Positions 18,494 to 27,680 of a DNA stretch of 64,000 nucleotides are shown here, piece by piece. The notes under the pieces were generated by a model, which searched no databases, was not told where the DNA came from, and saw only the letters and a program-made list of their open reading frames with translations. A program made the position numbers and the translations under genes. This DNA is from Hymenobacter lapidarius (GTDB lineage Bacteria > Bacteroidota > Bacteroidia > Cytophagales > Hymenobacteraceae), in contig NZ_MDZB01000093.1 of NCBI RefSeq assembly GCF_001816145.1, positions 1-64,000 of the forward strand, read 5' to 3'. Each line of letters begins with the position of its first letter. The stretch's first letter is position 1.

Positions 18494-19942
18494 ATGAAAA
18501 AATCCTTCCTCGACGATAACTTCCTGCTGCGCACGGCCACCGCGCAGGCGTTGTACCGCGACTATGCGCAGGGCCTGCCCATCATCGACTACCATAACCA
18601 CCTACCGCCCGACCAGATTGCTGAAAACCGCCAATTTGAAAATTTGACGCAGGTGTGGCTCGCGGGCGACCATTACAAGTGGCGGGCCCTGCGCACCAAC
18701 GGCGTAAACGAGCGGTTCATTACCGGCAACGCCTCGGACTGGGAGAAATTTGCCAAATGGGCCGAAACCGTGCCCCAGACCGTGCGCAACCCGCTCTACC
18801 ACTGGACGCACCTGGAGCTGCAGCGCTATTTCGGGGTGACGGAGCTGCTGCACCCCGGCAGCGCCCGCCGCATCTGGGAACACTGCAACGAGCAGCTGCG
18901 CACCCCGGCATTCTCGGCGCGTGGCCTGCTGCGGCGCATGAACGTGGAAACCGTGTGCACGACCGACGACCCCGCCGATGCCCTGACGCACCACGCGGCC
19001 TGCGCGGCCACGCCGGGCGGGGTGCAGGTGCTGCCCACCTTTCGGCCCGACAAGGCGCTTGCCGTGGAGGACGTTGCCGCCTACTCGGCGTATCTGGACC
19101 GGCTGGGTGCCGCCGCGGACGTTGCCATCCGCACGTACGCCGATTTGCTGCGCGCCCTAGAGCGGCGCCACGCGGCTTTTCACGCCCAGGGCTGTCGGCT
19201 GTCGGACCACGGGCTGGAACGGCTGTACGCGGCCGAGTTCACGGCCGCGCAGGTGGAGACAGCATTCCGGAAAGTGCGCGGCGGCCGGGTGCTAAACCAG
19301 ACCGAAGCCGAAGCTTTTAAGTCGTGCCTGTTGCTGGATTTAGCCCGGCTCAACCACGCCCGCGGCTGGACCCAGCAGTTTCACCTGGGGGCCCTGCGCA
19401 ACACCAGCACGCGCCTGCTTCGTCAGTGGGGCCCCGACGCGGGCGCCGACTCCATCGGCGACTTTCAGCAGGGCCGCCGCCTGGCCACCTTCCTCGACCG
19501 CCTCGACGGGCAGAACCAGCTCGCCAAAACCATTCTCTACAACCTCAACCCGGCCGATAACGAACTGATGGCCGCCATGATTGGCAACTTCCAGGACGGC
19601 TCGGTGGCGGGCAAGGTGCAGTGGGGCGCCAGCTGGTGGTTTCTGGACCAGAAGGACGGCATCGAAAAGCAGCTAAATACTCTGTCGAACCTGGGCTTGC
19701 TGAGCCGCTTCGTGGGCATGCTCACCGACTCGCGCAGCTTCCTCTCGTTTCCGCGCCACGAATACTTCCGGCGCATTCTCTGCAACCTGTTCGGCACCGA
19801 CGTGGAAAACGGCGAGCTGCCCGACGATTTGCCCGGCCTCGGGGCCATCATCGAGAATATTTGCTACCACAACGCCAAGGCCTATTTTGGCTTTGCCGCC
19901 GTGCCGTCGGCCACGGCCGTTCCCCGCCTGCTTCATGCATAG
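18494..19942 (+). CDS. uxaC: Glucuronate (uronate) isomerase
   Basis: 482 residues, the usual UxaC length (about 470). It isomerises D-glucuronate to D-fructuronate (and galacturonate to tagaturonate) in the cytoplasm, the first step of the Ashwell route. Seen: the metal-binding IIDYHNHLPP near the N-terminus, WLAGDHYKWRALR, TTDDPAD, FRPDKAL, LNPADNE and GKVQWGASWWF near the C-terminus. The ATG at 18494 gives the typical start MKKSFLDDNFLL; a GTG four codons upstream is less likely. It leads the operon uxaC-kdgK-eda-exuT-like behind an operator at 18325, and its stop overlaps the kdgK start by 8 bases. Confidence 0.96.
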   Translation: MKKSFLDDNFLLRTATAQALYRDYAQGLPIIDYHNHLPPDQIAENRQFENLTQVWLAGDHYKWRALRTNGVNERFITGNASDWEKFAKWAETVPQTVRNPLYHWTHLELQRYFGVTELLHPGSARRIWEHCNEQLRTPAFSARGLLRRMNVETVCTTDDPADALTHHAACAATPGGVQVLPTFRPDKALAVEDVAAYSAYLDRLGAAADVAIRTYADLLRALERRHAAFHAQGCRLSDHGLERLYAAEFTAAQVETAFRKVRGGRVLNQTEAEAFKSCLLLDLARLNHARGWTQQFHLGALRNTSTRLLRQWGPDAGADSIGDFQQGRRLATFLDRLDGQNQLAKTILYNLNPADNELMAAMIGNFQDGSVAGKVQWGASWWFLDQKDGIEKQLNTLSNLGLLSRFVGMLTDSRSFLSFPRHEYFRRILCNLFGTDVENGELPDDLPGLGAIIENICYHNAKAYFGFAAVPSATAVPRLLHA

Positions 19943-20978
19943 CACACCAGCCCCGGCTGGCCAGCCCCGGCGCGTGGTCACGTTCGGCGAAATCATGCTG
20001 CGGCTGGCGCCGCCGCTGCACTACCGGCTGGCGCAGGCCAGTAGCTTCGACCTCACCTACGGCGGGGGCGAGGCCAACGTGGCGGCGGCCCTGGCCGGAC
20101 TGGGCGTGCCGGCCACGCACGTCACCTGCTTTCCGGACAACGAGCTGGGCCAGGCCGCGGCGGCCCACTTCCGGCGCTACGGCGTGGATATGACGCCGAC
20201 CGTTTTTCGGGGCCAGCGCCTGGGCTTGTACTTCCTGGAAACCGGGGCCTCGCTGCGGGCCAGCAAGGTGGTGTACGACCGCGCCCATTCGGCGTTTGCC
20301 GAGCTGCAGCCGGAGTGGTTTGCCTGGGATGAGATTTTGCAAGATGCCGTTTGGCTGCACTGGACGGGCATCACGGCCGCCATTTCGGCCGGCGCGGCCG
20401 AGGCCACGCGCCAGGCCATTGCCGCCGCGCGCCGCCTGGGCCTCACCGTGTCGGCCGACGTGAACTACCGCCGTAACCTGTGGCAGTACGGCCAAACGGC
20501 GCAAGCCGTGATGACCGAACTGGTGGCCGGCTGCGACGTGGTGGTGTGCTCCGAACACGACGCGGCCGACCTGTTCGGCATTCAGCCCGAAGAAAACGCC
20601 CCCAACCGCTTCGCCTCCGTGGCCGGGCAGCTCATGCGGCGGTTCCCGCAAATCCGGCAGGTGCTGGCTACCAGCCGGGCCACCCAGAGCGCCTCGCACG
20701 AGCGCATCCACGGCCAGCTGCTGGACGCCGAGCTGGGCTACCACCAAACGTCTGCCTACGACCTGACGCCCGTGGTGGACCGCATCGGCGGCGGCGATGC
20801 CTTCCTGGCCGGCTTCATCTACGGCCGGCGGCACTACGCCACGGCCCCGGAAGCCCTGGCTTTCGCTACGGCCGCTTCGGCGCTCAAGCACACCATTCAC
20901 GGCGACATCAACTTAGTGACCGTGGCCGAAGTCGAACACGTGCTGGCCGGGCACACTTCGGGCCGTTTGCTGCGCTGA
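19935..20978 (+). CDS. kdgK: 2-keto-3-deoxygluconate kinase (PfkB family)
   Basis: 347 residues. It phosphorylates KDG to KDPG with ATP. The PfkB fold is visible: VVTFGEIMLRLAPP at the start, GGGEANVAAALAGLG (sugar-binding glycine motif) and DRIGGGDAFLAGFIYG near the C-terminus with the catalytic Asp. The ATG at 19935 overlaps the uxaC stop (ATGCATAG), a sign of translational coupling. The neighbours uxaC and eda fix the substrate as KDG rather than another sugar. Confidence 0.95.
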   Translation: MHSTPAPAGQPRRVVTFGEIMLRLAPPLHYRLAQASSFDLTYGGGEANVAAALAGLGVPATHVTCFPDNELGQAAAAHFRRYGVDMTPTVFRGQRLGLYFLETGASLRASKVVYDRAHSAFAELQPEWFAWDEILQDAVWLHWTGITAAISAGAAEATRQAIAAARRLGLTVSADVNYRRNLWQYGQTAQAVMTELVAGCDVVVCSEHDAADLFGIQPEENAPNRFASVAGQLMRRFPQIRQVLATSRATQSASHERIHGQLLDAELGYHQTSAYDLTPVVDRIGGGDAFLAGFIYGRRHYATAPEALAFATAASALKHTIHGDINLVTVAEVEHVLAGHTSGRLLR

Positions 20979-21006
20979 TTTACGCTTTTTTTATCCCACC
21001 CACGCT

Positions 21007-21684
21007 ATGCTAGTCGCTCCGAAAAACACTGCCGTTTCCCAAGCGGCGGCCACCCTGGCCCAGGTGCTGGCCGTGCCGCTCGTCCCGGTGTTCAACCACG
21101 CCGATGCCGCCCACGCCCGGCAAATTTTGGGCGCCTGCTACGCCGGGGGCATCCGGGCGTTCGAGTTCACCAACCGCGGGGATAATGCCCTGGCGGTATT
21201 CCGCGAGCTACACTGCTTTGCGCAGCAGCACTGTCCGGGGTTGCAGCTGGGCATCGGCACCATTTACACGGCTGCCGAAGCGGAGGATTTCCTGGCCGCC
21301 GGGGCGGCCTTCGTGGTGCAGCCCGTGACGACGGCTGCCGTGGCCGCCGTCTGCCAGCGCCACGACGTGCTGTGGGTGCCGGGCGCGCTCACGCCCAACG
21401 AAGTTTACCACGCCACCGAGCTGGGCGCGCCGCTGGTGAAGCTGTTTCCTGGCAGCGCCGTGGGGCCCGACTACCTCCGTGCGCTGCGGGGGCCCCTGCC
21501 GAAAGTGAAAATCATGGTGACCGGGGGCGTCGAACCCACCGCTGCCAGCCTGGGGGAATGGCTCGGGGCAGGGGCCAACTGCCTGGGGCTGGGCTCGCAG
21601 CTTTTCAAGCAAGTAACCGACTCTCAAGCCCTGGCGACGCGGGTGGCCGAGCTGCTGGCATTTGCCCAAACTCATAAACCGTAA
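21007..21684 (+). CDS. eda: KDPG/KHG aldolase
   Basis: 225 residues. It cleaves 2-keto-3-deoxy-6-phosphogluconate to pyruvate and glyceraldehyde-3-phosphate, the last step of the pathway. Seen: PLVPVFNHADAAHA at the N-terminus, FTNRGDNALAVF with the catalytic Glu region shifted to an FTN variant, LGIGTIYTAAEAEDFL, PLVKLFPGSAVGPDYLRAL with the Schiff-base lysine K145, and IMVTGGVEPT. It lies 28 bases after kdgK and 4 bases before the transporter. Confidence 0.95.
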   Translation: MLVAPKNTAVSQAAATLAQVLAVPLVPVFNHADAAHARQILGACYAGGIRAFEFTNRGDNALAVFRELHCFAQQHCPGLQLGIGTIYTAAEAEDFLAAGAAFVVQPVTTAAVAAVCQRHDVLWVPGALTPNEVYHATELGAPLVKLFPGSAVGPDYLRALRGPLPKVKIMVTGGVEPTAASLGEWLGAGANCLGLGSQLFKQVTDSQALATRVAELLAFAQTHKP

Positions 21685-21688
21685 CGCC

Positions 21689-23005
21689 ATGCAAGCGCCC
21701 GTTGGAAAATACCGCTGGACAGTGGTGGCCCTGCTGTTCTTCGCCACCAGCATCAACTACCTCGACCGCCAGGTCATCGGGCTGCTCAAGCCCACGCTGG
21801 AAGCCCAGTTTCACTGGAGTGAAACAGACTATGGCTACCTGCAAATCGCCTTTCAGGCAGCATATGCCGTGGGGCTGCTCCTGTTCGGCACCATCATCGA
21901 CCGCATTGGCACCAAGCGGGGCTATATCTACTCCATCATTGCCTGGAGCGGCGCGGCCATTGCGCACGCCTTTGCCACCACCACGTTCGGGTTTGGCCTG
22001 GCGCGGGCGGCGCTGGGGCTGGGCGAGTCGGGCAATTTTCCCGCCGCCATCAAAACGGTGGCGGAGTGGTTTCCCAAGAAGGAGCGCGCCCTGGCCACGG
22101 GCATCTTCAATTCGGGCGCCAACATCGGGGCCGTGGTGGCGCCCGTGCTCGTGCCCTGGATTCTGGGGGCCTACGGCTGGGAAGAAGCTTTTCTGATTAC
22201 CGGCGCCATCGGGTTTGTGTGGCTGGGATTCTGGTGGTTTTGCTACGAAGTGCCCGCGCGGCAGCCCAAGCTGCAAGCCGCCGAGTACGCCTACATCCAC
22301 TCCGACAACCCGCCGGAATCAGCCGAGGGCGACCAAGGGCCGGCCGTTAGCTGGGGGCAGCTGCTGCGCATTCGGCAGACCTGGGCCTTCATCTTCGGCA
22401 AGCTGCTGACCGACCCCATCTGGTGGTTTTTCCTGTTCTGGCTTCCTTCCTACTTCGCCAATACCTTCAGCCTCGACCTAAAAAAACCCAGTTTGCCGCT
22501 GGTGGTGGTGTACTCGCTGACCACGGTGGGTAGCATCGGGGGCGGCTACCTGTCGTCGTGGCTCATCAAGCGGGGCTGGACGGTTTTTCGGGCCCGCAAA
22601 ATGGCCATGCTGCTGTTTGCCCTGCTGGTGGTGCCCATCATGGCGGCCCGCTACGCCACCAGCATCTGGCCCGCCGTGGCCCTGATTAGCTTGGCCGCCG
22701 CTGCGCATCAGGCATGGAGCGCCAACATCTTCACCACGGCCTCCGACATGTTTCCCAAGCGCGTGGTGGGCTCGGTGATTGGGCTGGGCAGCATGGCCGG
22801 TTCGGTGGGGGGCATGCTGTTTCCGCTGCTGGTGGGCTACCTCCTCGACACCGCCAAGGCCGCCGGCAACATCAACACCGGCTACAACATTATCTTCCTC
22901 ATTTGCGGCTCGGCCTACCTGCTGGCGTGGCTGGCCATGCACTTCTTCGCCCCGCGGATGGAGCCAGTGCAGCTGGAAAAGCCGGTGTTGGTGGGCGCGG
23001 GCTGA
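21689..23005 (+). CDS. Hexuronate-type MFS transporter (ExuT-like, ACS family)
   Basis: 438 residues with about 12 membrane segments, of the anion:cation symporter branch of MFS that includes ExuT. Seen: YRWTVVALLFFATSINYLDRQVIG in TM1, FGTIIDRIGTKRGY as the loop 2-3 motif, GLGESGNFPAAIKTVAEWFP (a hallmark of hexuronate transporters) and NSGANIGAVVAPV. It should bring free glucuronate or galacturonate across the inner membrane with H+ or Na+. The ATG at 21689 lies 4 bases after the eda stop. The gene converges with lacI. Confidence 0.92.
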   Translation: MQAPVGKYRWTVVALLFFATSINYLDRQVIGLLKPTLEAQFHWSETDYGYLQIAFQAAYAVGLLLFGTIIDRIGTKRGYIYSIIAWSGAAIAHAFATTTFGFGLARAALGLGESGNFPAAIKTVAEWFPKKERALATGIFNSGANIGAVVAPVLVPWILGAYGWEEAFLITGAIGFVWLGFWWFCYEVPARQPKLQAAEYAYIHSDNPPESAEGDQGPAVSWGQLLRIRQTWAFIFGKLLTDPIWWFFLFWLPSYFANTFSLDLKKPSLPLVVVYSLTTVGSIGGGYLSSWLIKRGWTVFRARKMAMLLFALLVVPIMAARYATSIWPAVALISLAAAAHQAWSANIFTTASDMFPKRVVGSVIGLGSMAGSVGGMLFPLLVGYLLDTAKAAGNINTGYNIIFLICGSAYLLAWLAMHFFAPRMEPVQLEKPVLVGAG

Positions 23006-23034
23006 AAACCCGTGGGGCAGCACCGCCTCAGCTT

Positions 23035-24051
23035 CTACCTCGCGGTGGAGGCCCGCGCAAACAGCTCCGATTCCAGCATGAGGCTCTGAGCGGGCAGAAC
23101 GGACTTTTTCCGGGTCACGGCGCGGAGCAGAATGACGGCGGCTTCGCGGCCGATGTCGTAGGCCGGCTGCGTGATGGTAGTGAGGGCCGGGTTGAGCAGG
23201 GCCGCAATTTCCAGGTTGGAGAAGCCAATGATTTTGACCTGCTCGGGAATGCTCCGGCCCAGGCGCTGGCAGGCGTGGTAGCTGCCAATGGCCAGGTGCT
23301 CGACTGAGGCGAAGATGCCGTCGATTTCGGGCCGGCGCTCCAGCAACTCCTTAATCAGGGTCGCGTTGCGCTCCTGGTCGTTGCCGCCGCTTAGCACCAG
23401 GTCTTCGTCGTAGGGCAGGCCGTGGGCCTGCAGCGCCGCCGCGTAGCCCTGCATGCGGCTGCGGCCGATGGACAAGTTGCCCGATACCAGCAAGTGAGCC
23501 ACGTGCCGGCAGCCGGCTTCGAGCAGGTGCTGGGTGGCGCGGAAGCCACTCTCGTAGTCGTTGGTGGTGACCTTTGCCGTGCTCACTTCTTCGCACACGC
23601 GGTCGAAAAACACAATGGGCAGCTTGTTTTCCTGCAGCTTGTGCAGGTGCGCGAAGTCCTGGCTGCCGCTGGCCACCGACATAAGCAGCCCGTCGATGCG
23701 GCCACCGGTGAGGTATTGTGCAATGGCTACTTCGCGGGCATAGTCGTCGTGGGTGAGGTAGATGATTACGTGGAAATCGTGCTGGCGCGCCACTTCCTCG
23801 ATGCCATTGATGGCCAGCGAAAAGAAGTGGTTGTTGACTTCAGGAATGACCACCCCGATGGTCTTGCTCAGGTTGCGGCGCAGGCTGCTGGCGTAGGCAT
23901 TGGGCTGGTAGTTGAGTTCGGCAGCCAGGGCGCGCACCCGCTCTTTGGTTTGAGGCGACACCTCGTGGCTGTCCTGCAACGCCCTGGAAACCGTGGCAAT
24001 GGACAGGTTCAACGCCTGAGCCAGGGATTTGAGGTTTACAGCAGGCGGCAT
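23035..24051 (-). CDS. LacI/GalR-family transcriptional regulator
   Basis: 338 residues. The N-terminal HTH (LKSLAQALNLSIATVSRAL) and hinge (YQPNAYASSLRR) are followed by a periplasmic-binding-protein-like effector domain (TIGVVIPEVNNHFFSLAINGIEE, DGLLMSVAS, PIVFFDRV, DGIFASVEHLAIGSY, TTITQPAYDIGREA). It is transcribed away from susC with an operator at 24167 between them, so it probably also controls itself. Five more sites of the same palindromic type precede the other transcription units. The effector is unknown; glucuronate, fructuronate, KDG or an oligosaccharide are plausible. Confidence 0.95.
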   Translation of the reverse strand: MPPAVNLKSLAQALNLSIATVSRALQDSHEVSPQTKERVRALAAELNYQPNAYASSLRRNLSKTIGVVIPEVNNHFFSLAINGIEEVARQHDFHVIIYLTHDDYAREVAIAQYLTGGRIDGLLMSVASGSQDFAHLHKLQENKLPIVFFDRVCEEVSTAKVTTNDYESGFRATQHLLEAGCRHVAHLLVSGNLSIGRSRMQGYAAALQAHGLPYDEDLVLSGGNDQERNATLIKELLERRPEIDGIFASVEHLAIGSYHACQRLGRSIPEQVKIIGFSNLEIAALLNPALTTITQPAYDIGREAAVILLRAVTRKKSVLPAQSLMLESELFARASTAR

Positions 24052-24166
24052 GGCAACAGCAGGTCGGCTAAGTACAAGAAATCAGCTTTAGTTCAGCTGC
24101 GAATGGCTGGGCAAGATACAAATCTCATACGGTACGTACCACAAAGCCTCTGAGTATGGCTTATTT

Positions 24167-24186
24167 ACTGGAAACGTTTGCGTAAA
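24167..24186. promoter_or_regulatory. LacI-type operator between lacI and susC
   Basis: ACTGGAAACGTTTGCGTAAA, core AAACGTTT at 24172-24179. It lies 116 bases before the lacI start on one side and about 180 bases before susC on the other. Confidence 0.78.
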
Positions 24187-24367
24187 TAAAGCCTTGTTAT
24201 TTTATTAAATAGCGGGAAACACTGTGGTAATTCGCAGGGCAATCGATGCGCGAAAGGGGCATTTAATACGCTCTTGCTGCCGCGCTAGCCACAGCCGAGC
24301 GACTACCCGAAGAGTAGTGCATCTGTTTTCGCAATCGTCACTCATCCGTCACAAACCCACCCACTTT

Positions 24368-27300
24368 ATGAAGGCTACTCTACAACACGATTTTCGGCGT
24401 TGCCTGCGGCCGTTGGTGCTGTTGCCCGCGCTGAGCCTAAGTGTCAACGTCGCTCTCGCCGCATTTCCTCGCCCGGTAACGATTGCAGCCGCCACGCGGG
24501 CCGACGTGACCATCAGCGGGCAGGTGCTGGATGAGAAAGGCACGGGCCTGCCCGGCGTCAACGTCATTGTACGCGGCACCAGCAACGGCGCACAAACCGA
24601 TGCCAGCGGCCGCTACACCATCGTGGCCCCCGAAAACGCCACGCTGGTCTTCACCTTTGTGGGCTACCTGGCCGAGGAAGTGGCTGTGAACGGCCGCACC
24701 ACCATCAACTCCAGCCTCAAGCCCGATTCCAAGGCGCTGGAAGAAGTGGTGGTGGTGGGCTACGGGGTGCAGGAGAAAAAAATGCTGGCCACATCCATCG
24801 CCACCATTTCGGCCAAGCAGGTGGAGCTGCTGCCGGTGGCCTCGCCCTCCGAAGCATTGGTGGGCCTGGTGGCCGGCGCCCAGATTACGGAGCCTTCGGG
24901 CGAGCCCGGCGCGGGCGCGGTCATCCGCATTCGCGGCCTGGGCTCGATTTCGGCCGGCAACAACCCGCTGTACGTGGTGGACGGCTACCCGCTCAACAAC
25001 CCCGACAGCTACTTCCAGATTCCGCCCGCCGACATCCAGAGCGTACAGGTGCTGAAGGACGCGGCGGCTTGCGCCATCTACGGCTCGCGGGGCGCCAATG
25101 GCATCGTGATTGTGACCACCAAGCGCGGCGCCACCGACGGCAAAACCCGCTTCAACTTCACGGCTAATACGGGCATTCAGCAGGTGGCCAAGCGCGTGGA
25201 CCTGCTCAACCGCGACCAGTTCTTGGAGTACTTCAAGGAGTCGTACACCAACGCTGGCCGCGCTTTCACGGCCCCCATGACGGCGCTGTTTGCGCAAGAC
25301 CAAAACAGCTTGCCCGATACCGACTGGCAGGATGAGATTTTCCAGACCGGCGTGCAGCAGCAGTACCAGCTGGGAGCCAGCGGCGGCACCGACAAGGCCC
25401 GCTTCTACATCTCGGGCGGCTATTTCAAGCAGACCGGCATTGTGCGGGGCTCAGGCTTCGAGCGTTTCTCGCTGCGTGCCAACTACGACGCCCAGCTGAG
25501 CCCCAAGCTGAAGCTGGGCCTGAGCCTGGCACCCAATTTCAGCCGCACCGACGTGGTGCCCACCACGGGCAGCTACAACGGCAGCAGCATCACCGGCGGC
25601 GGGCCCGCCGGCGAAACCGGCGCCGTCACGGCCGCCCTCATCATGGCGCCCATTGTGCCGGTGCGCCTGCCCAACGGCGACTACGCCGGCCTTCGCACCG
25701 GCAGCAACCAGGCCATCACCAACCCCGGCGACCTGCTGAGTCCGGTGGCCCCGCTGGACCTTTACCAGGACCGCAACAACGCCGTGCGTGCCCTGGGCTC
25801 GATGTTCCTCGATTTTGAGGTGCTCGAGGGCCTGCATCTGCGCACCAACTTCGGGTCCGAAATCATCAACTCTCGCCGGGGCATCTACGTGCCGGCCACG
25901 CTGGGCACCGCCAGCAACCAGAGCGCCAACCTCTCAAACCCCATCCTCAACAACGTGGATGCCCGCCGCCTGAACAGTACCAACCTGAACTGGGTGCTGG
26001 AGAACACGGCCACCTACAACCGCACTTTCGCCCTCGACCACAGCGTGACCCTGCTGGCCGGCTACGCGGCCCAGTACAACACGGCGGAGGGCAATACGGT
26101 GCTGGGCCAGGGCGGTACCTACACCAACACCAACATCGAATACCCTACGGCCGCCGGCCAGGTATTCGGCCAGGGTCTTTTTAATAACGAGAACGCGTTG
26201 ACGTCGGTATTTGGCCGCTTCGACTACGCTTTCAAGGAGCGCTACATTCTGACCGCCGCGCTGCGGACGGACGGCTCGTCGCGCTTCGGCCCCGACAACC
26301 GCTACGCCACGTTCCCGTCGGTGGCCCTGGCGTGGCGCGTGGCCGAGGAGCCTTTTGTCAAGCAGTTTTCGTCCATTAGCGAGCTGAAGCTGCGCGCCAG
26401 CTACGGCGTGACCGGCAACAACAACATCGGCGATTACAACTACCAGGCGTACCAGGCCAGCGCCAACTACGTGTTCGGGGCCGGCACCGGGGCCCGCGCG
26501 TTCGGCTTCTCGCCCAACGGCGTGGCCATCCGCAACCTGAGCTGGGAAACCAACAAGCAATTCGACGCCGGCTTCGACCTGGGCCTGTTCCGCGACCGCA
26601 TCTACCTGACCGTGGCCGCCTACCAGCGCAACACCACCGACCTGCTGCTGAACCGCAACATTCCGGCCCTGCTCGGCTTCTCGTCGCGGGCCCTGGCCAA
26701 CGTGGGCGAGGTGCGCAACCGCGGCCTGGAGTTCCAGCTGAACACGGCCAACATCCAGGGCAGAGATTTCACCTGGAGTACGGCCGCCAACCTGTCGTTC
26801 AACCGCAACCAGGTAATTGCCCTGGCCGGTACCAATGAGCAGATTACGTTCGATGCCGTGTTTGGCTACGCCGGCTCCATTCGCGTGGTGCCGGGCCAGC
26901 CGCTGGGCGTGTTCTACGGCTACCAGCAGGAAGGCGTGTACATGAACCAGGCCGACATCGACAGCAGCCCGAAGTGGACCGGCAGCGGGACCGTGATTCG
27001 GCCCGGCGACCTGAAATTCAAGGACGTGAACGGCGACGGCCAGATTAACTCGGCCGACATCGGGGTCATCGGCAACCCGTTCCCGAAATTCACCTTCGGC
27101 GTGCAAAACACCCTCGGCTACAAGGCCTTCTCGCTGGCTTTCACGCTGCAGGGCTCGCAGGGCAACGACGTGCTGTACGGCTCCGACCGCTACGTGGTGA
27201 ACGGCCAGGGCGGCACCAACGGCCGCACCAACCTGCTGAACCGCTGGCGCTCGCCCGAAAACCCTGGCGACGGCCAAACGCCGCTGGCCACCGTCAACGG

Positions 27301-27589
27301 CTCGCTCAAAACGGTGTTCAACTCCTACTACGTGCACGACGCCTCGTTTGTGCGCGTGCGCAACGTGACGCTACGCTACCAGGTGCCCAGCGCATTGGTG
27401 AAGCGCGCCAGCCTGCAGAGCCTGGGCATCTACACCAGCATCCAGAACCTGTACACGTTCACGAAATACTTCGGCTACAACCCCGAAGCCAACAACTACG
27501 GCAACACCACGTCGCCCACCTACGGCGTCGACCAAGGGGCGTTTCCGATGGCCCGCACCGTCACGCTGGGCGTGCAGTTGGGCTTCTAG
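24368..27589 (+). CDS. SusC/RagA-family TonB-dependent outer-membrane transporter
   Basis: 1073 residues from the ATG at 24368, which gives a good signal peptide (LRPLVLLPALSLSVNVALAA); an open frame extends 48 codons upstream without such character. Order: carboxypeptidase-D-like beta-sandwich (ISGQVLDEKGTGLPGVNVIV), TonB box region (EEVVVVGYGVQEKK), plug domain with the SusC signature (LYVVDGYPLNN, VLKDAAACAIYGSRGANGIVIVTT), then a 22-strand barrel ending in TVTLGVQLGF. It pairs with the SusD downstream to import oligosaccharides. A hairpin at 27608 separates the two. Confidence 0.95.
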   Translation: MKATLQHDFRRCLRPLVLLPALSLSVNVALAAFPRPVTIAAATRADVTISGQVLDEKGTGLPGVNVIVRGTSNGAQTDASGRYTIVAPENATLVFTFVGYLAEEVAVNGRTTINSSLKPDSKALEEVVVVGYGVQEKKMLATSIATISAKQVELLPVASPSEALVGLVAGAQITEPSGEPGAGAVIRIRGLGSISAGNNPLYVVDGYPLNNPDSYFQIPPADIQSVQVLKDAAACAIYGSRGANGIVIVTTKRGATDGKTRFNFTANTGIQQVAKRVDLLNRDQFLEYFKESYTNAGRAFTAPMTALFAQDQNSLPDTDWQDEIFQTGVQQQYQLGASGGTDKARFYISGGYFKQTGIVRGSGFERFSLRANYDAQLSPKLKLGLSLAPNFSRTDVVPTTGSYNGSSITGGGPAGETGAVTAALIMAPIVPVRLPNGDYAGLRTGSNQAITNPGDLLSPVAPLDLYQDRNNAVRALGSMFLDFEVLEGLHLRTNFGSEIINSRRGIYVPATLGTASNQSANLSNPILNNVDARRLNSTNLNWVLENTATYNRTFALDHSVTLLAGYAAQYNTAEGNTVLGQGGTYTNTNIEYPTAAGQVFGQGLFNNENALTSVFGRFDYAFKERYILTAALRTDGSSRFGPDNRYATFPSVALAWRVAEEPFVKQFSSISELKLRASYGVTGNNNIGDYNYQAYQASANYVFGAGTGARAFGFSPNGVAIRNLSWETNKQFDAGFDLGLFRDRIYLTVAAYQRNTTDLLLNRNIPALLGFSSRALANVGEVRNRGLEFQLNTANIQGRDFTWSTAANLSFNRNQVIALAGTNEQITFDAVFGYAGSIRVVPGQPLGVFYGYQQEGVYMNQADIDSSPKWTGSGTVIRPGDLKFKDVNGDGQINSADIGVIGNPFPKFTFGVQNTLGYKAFSLAFTLQGSQGNDVLYGSDRYVVNGQGGTNGRTNLLNRWRSPENPGDGQTPLATVNGSLKTVFNSYYVHDASFVRVRNVTLRYQVPSALVKRASLQSLGIYTSIQNLYTFTKYFGYNPEANNYGNTTSPTYGVDQGAFPMARTVTLGVQLGF

Positions 27590-27607
27590 TATAAGTGAGT
27601 AGGCCGT

Positions 27608-27645
27608 GTCATGCTTTATCTGGCGTCCGCCTGTCGAAGCATGAC
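27608..27645 (+). repeat. Palindromic repeat between susC and susD
   Basis: GTCATGCTT (27608-27616) pairs with AAGCATGAC (27637-27645) around a 20-base loop. The ends match the dispersed GTCATGCTGAGCTT family at 33854. In a polycistronic message it could stabilise the upstream susC RNA or dampen readthrough. Confidence 0.6.
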
Positions 27646-27680
27646 GGGCTTTCTCAATCAAAATCTTTATAATTCCCACC

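Noticed and set aside
24224..24367. Upstream extension of the first SusC
   Set aside because: The extra 48 codons are Arg/Ser/His-rich and precede a perfect signal peptide; the ATG at 24368 fits the family.
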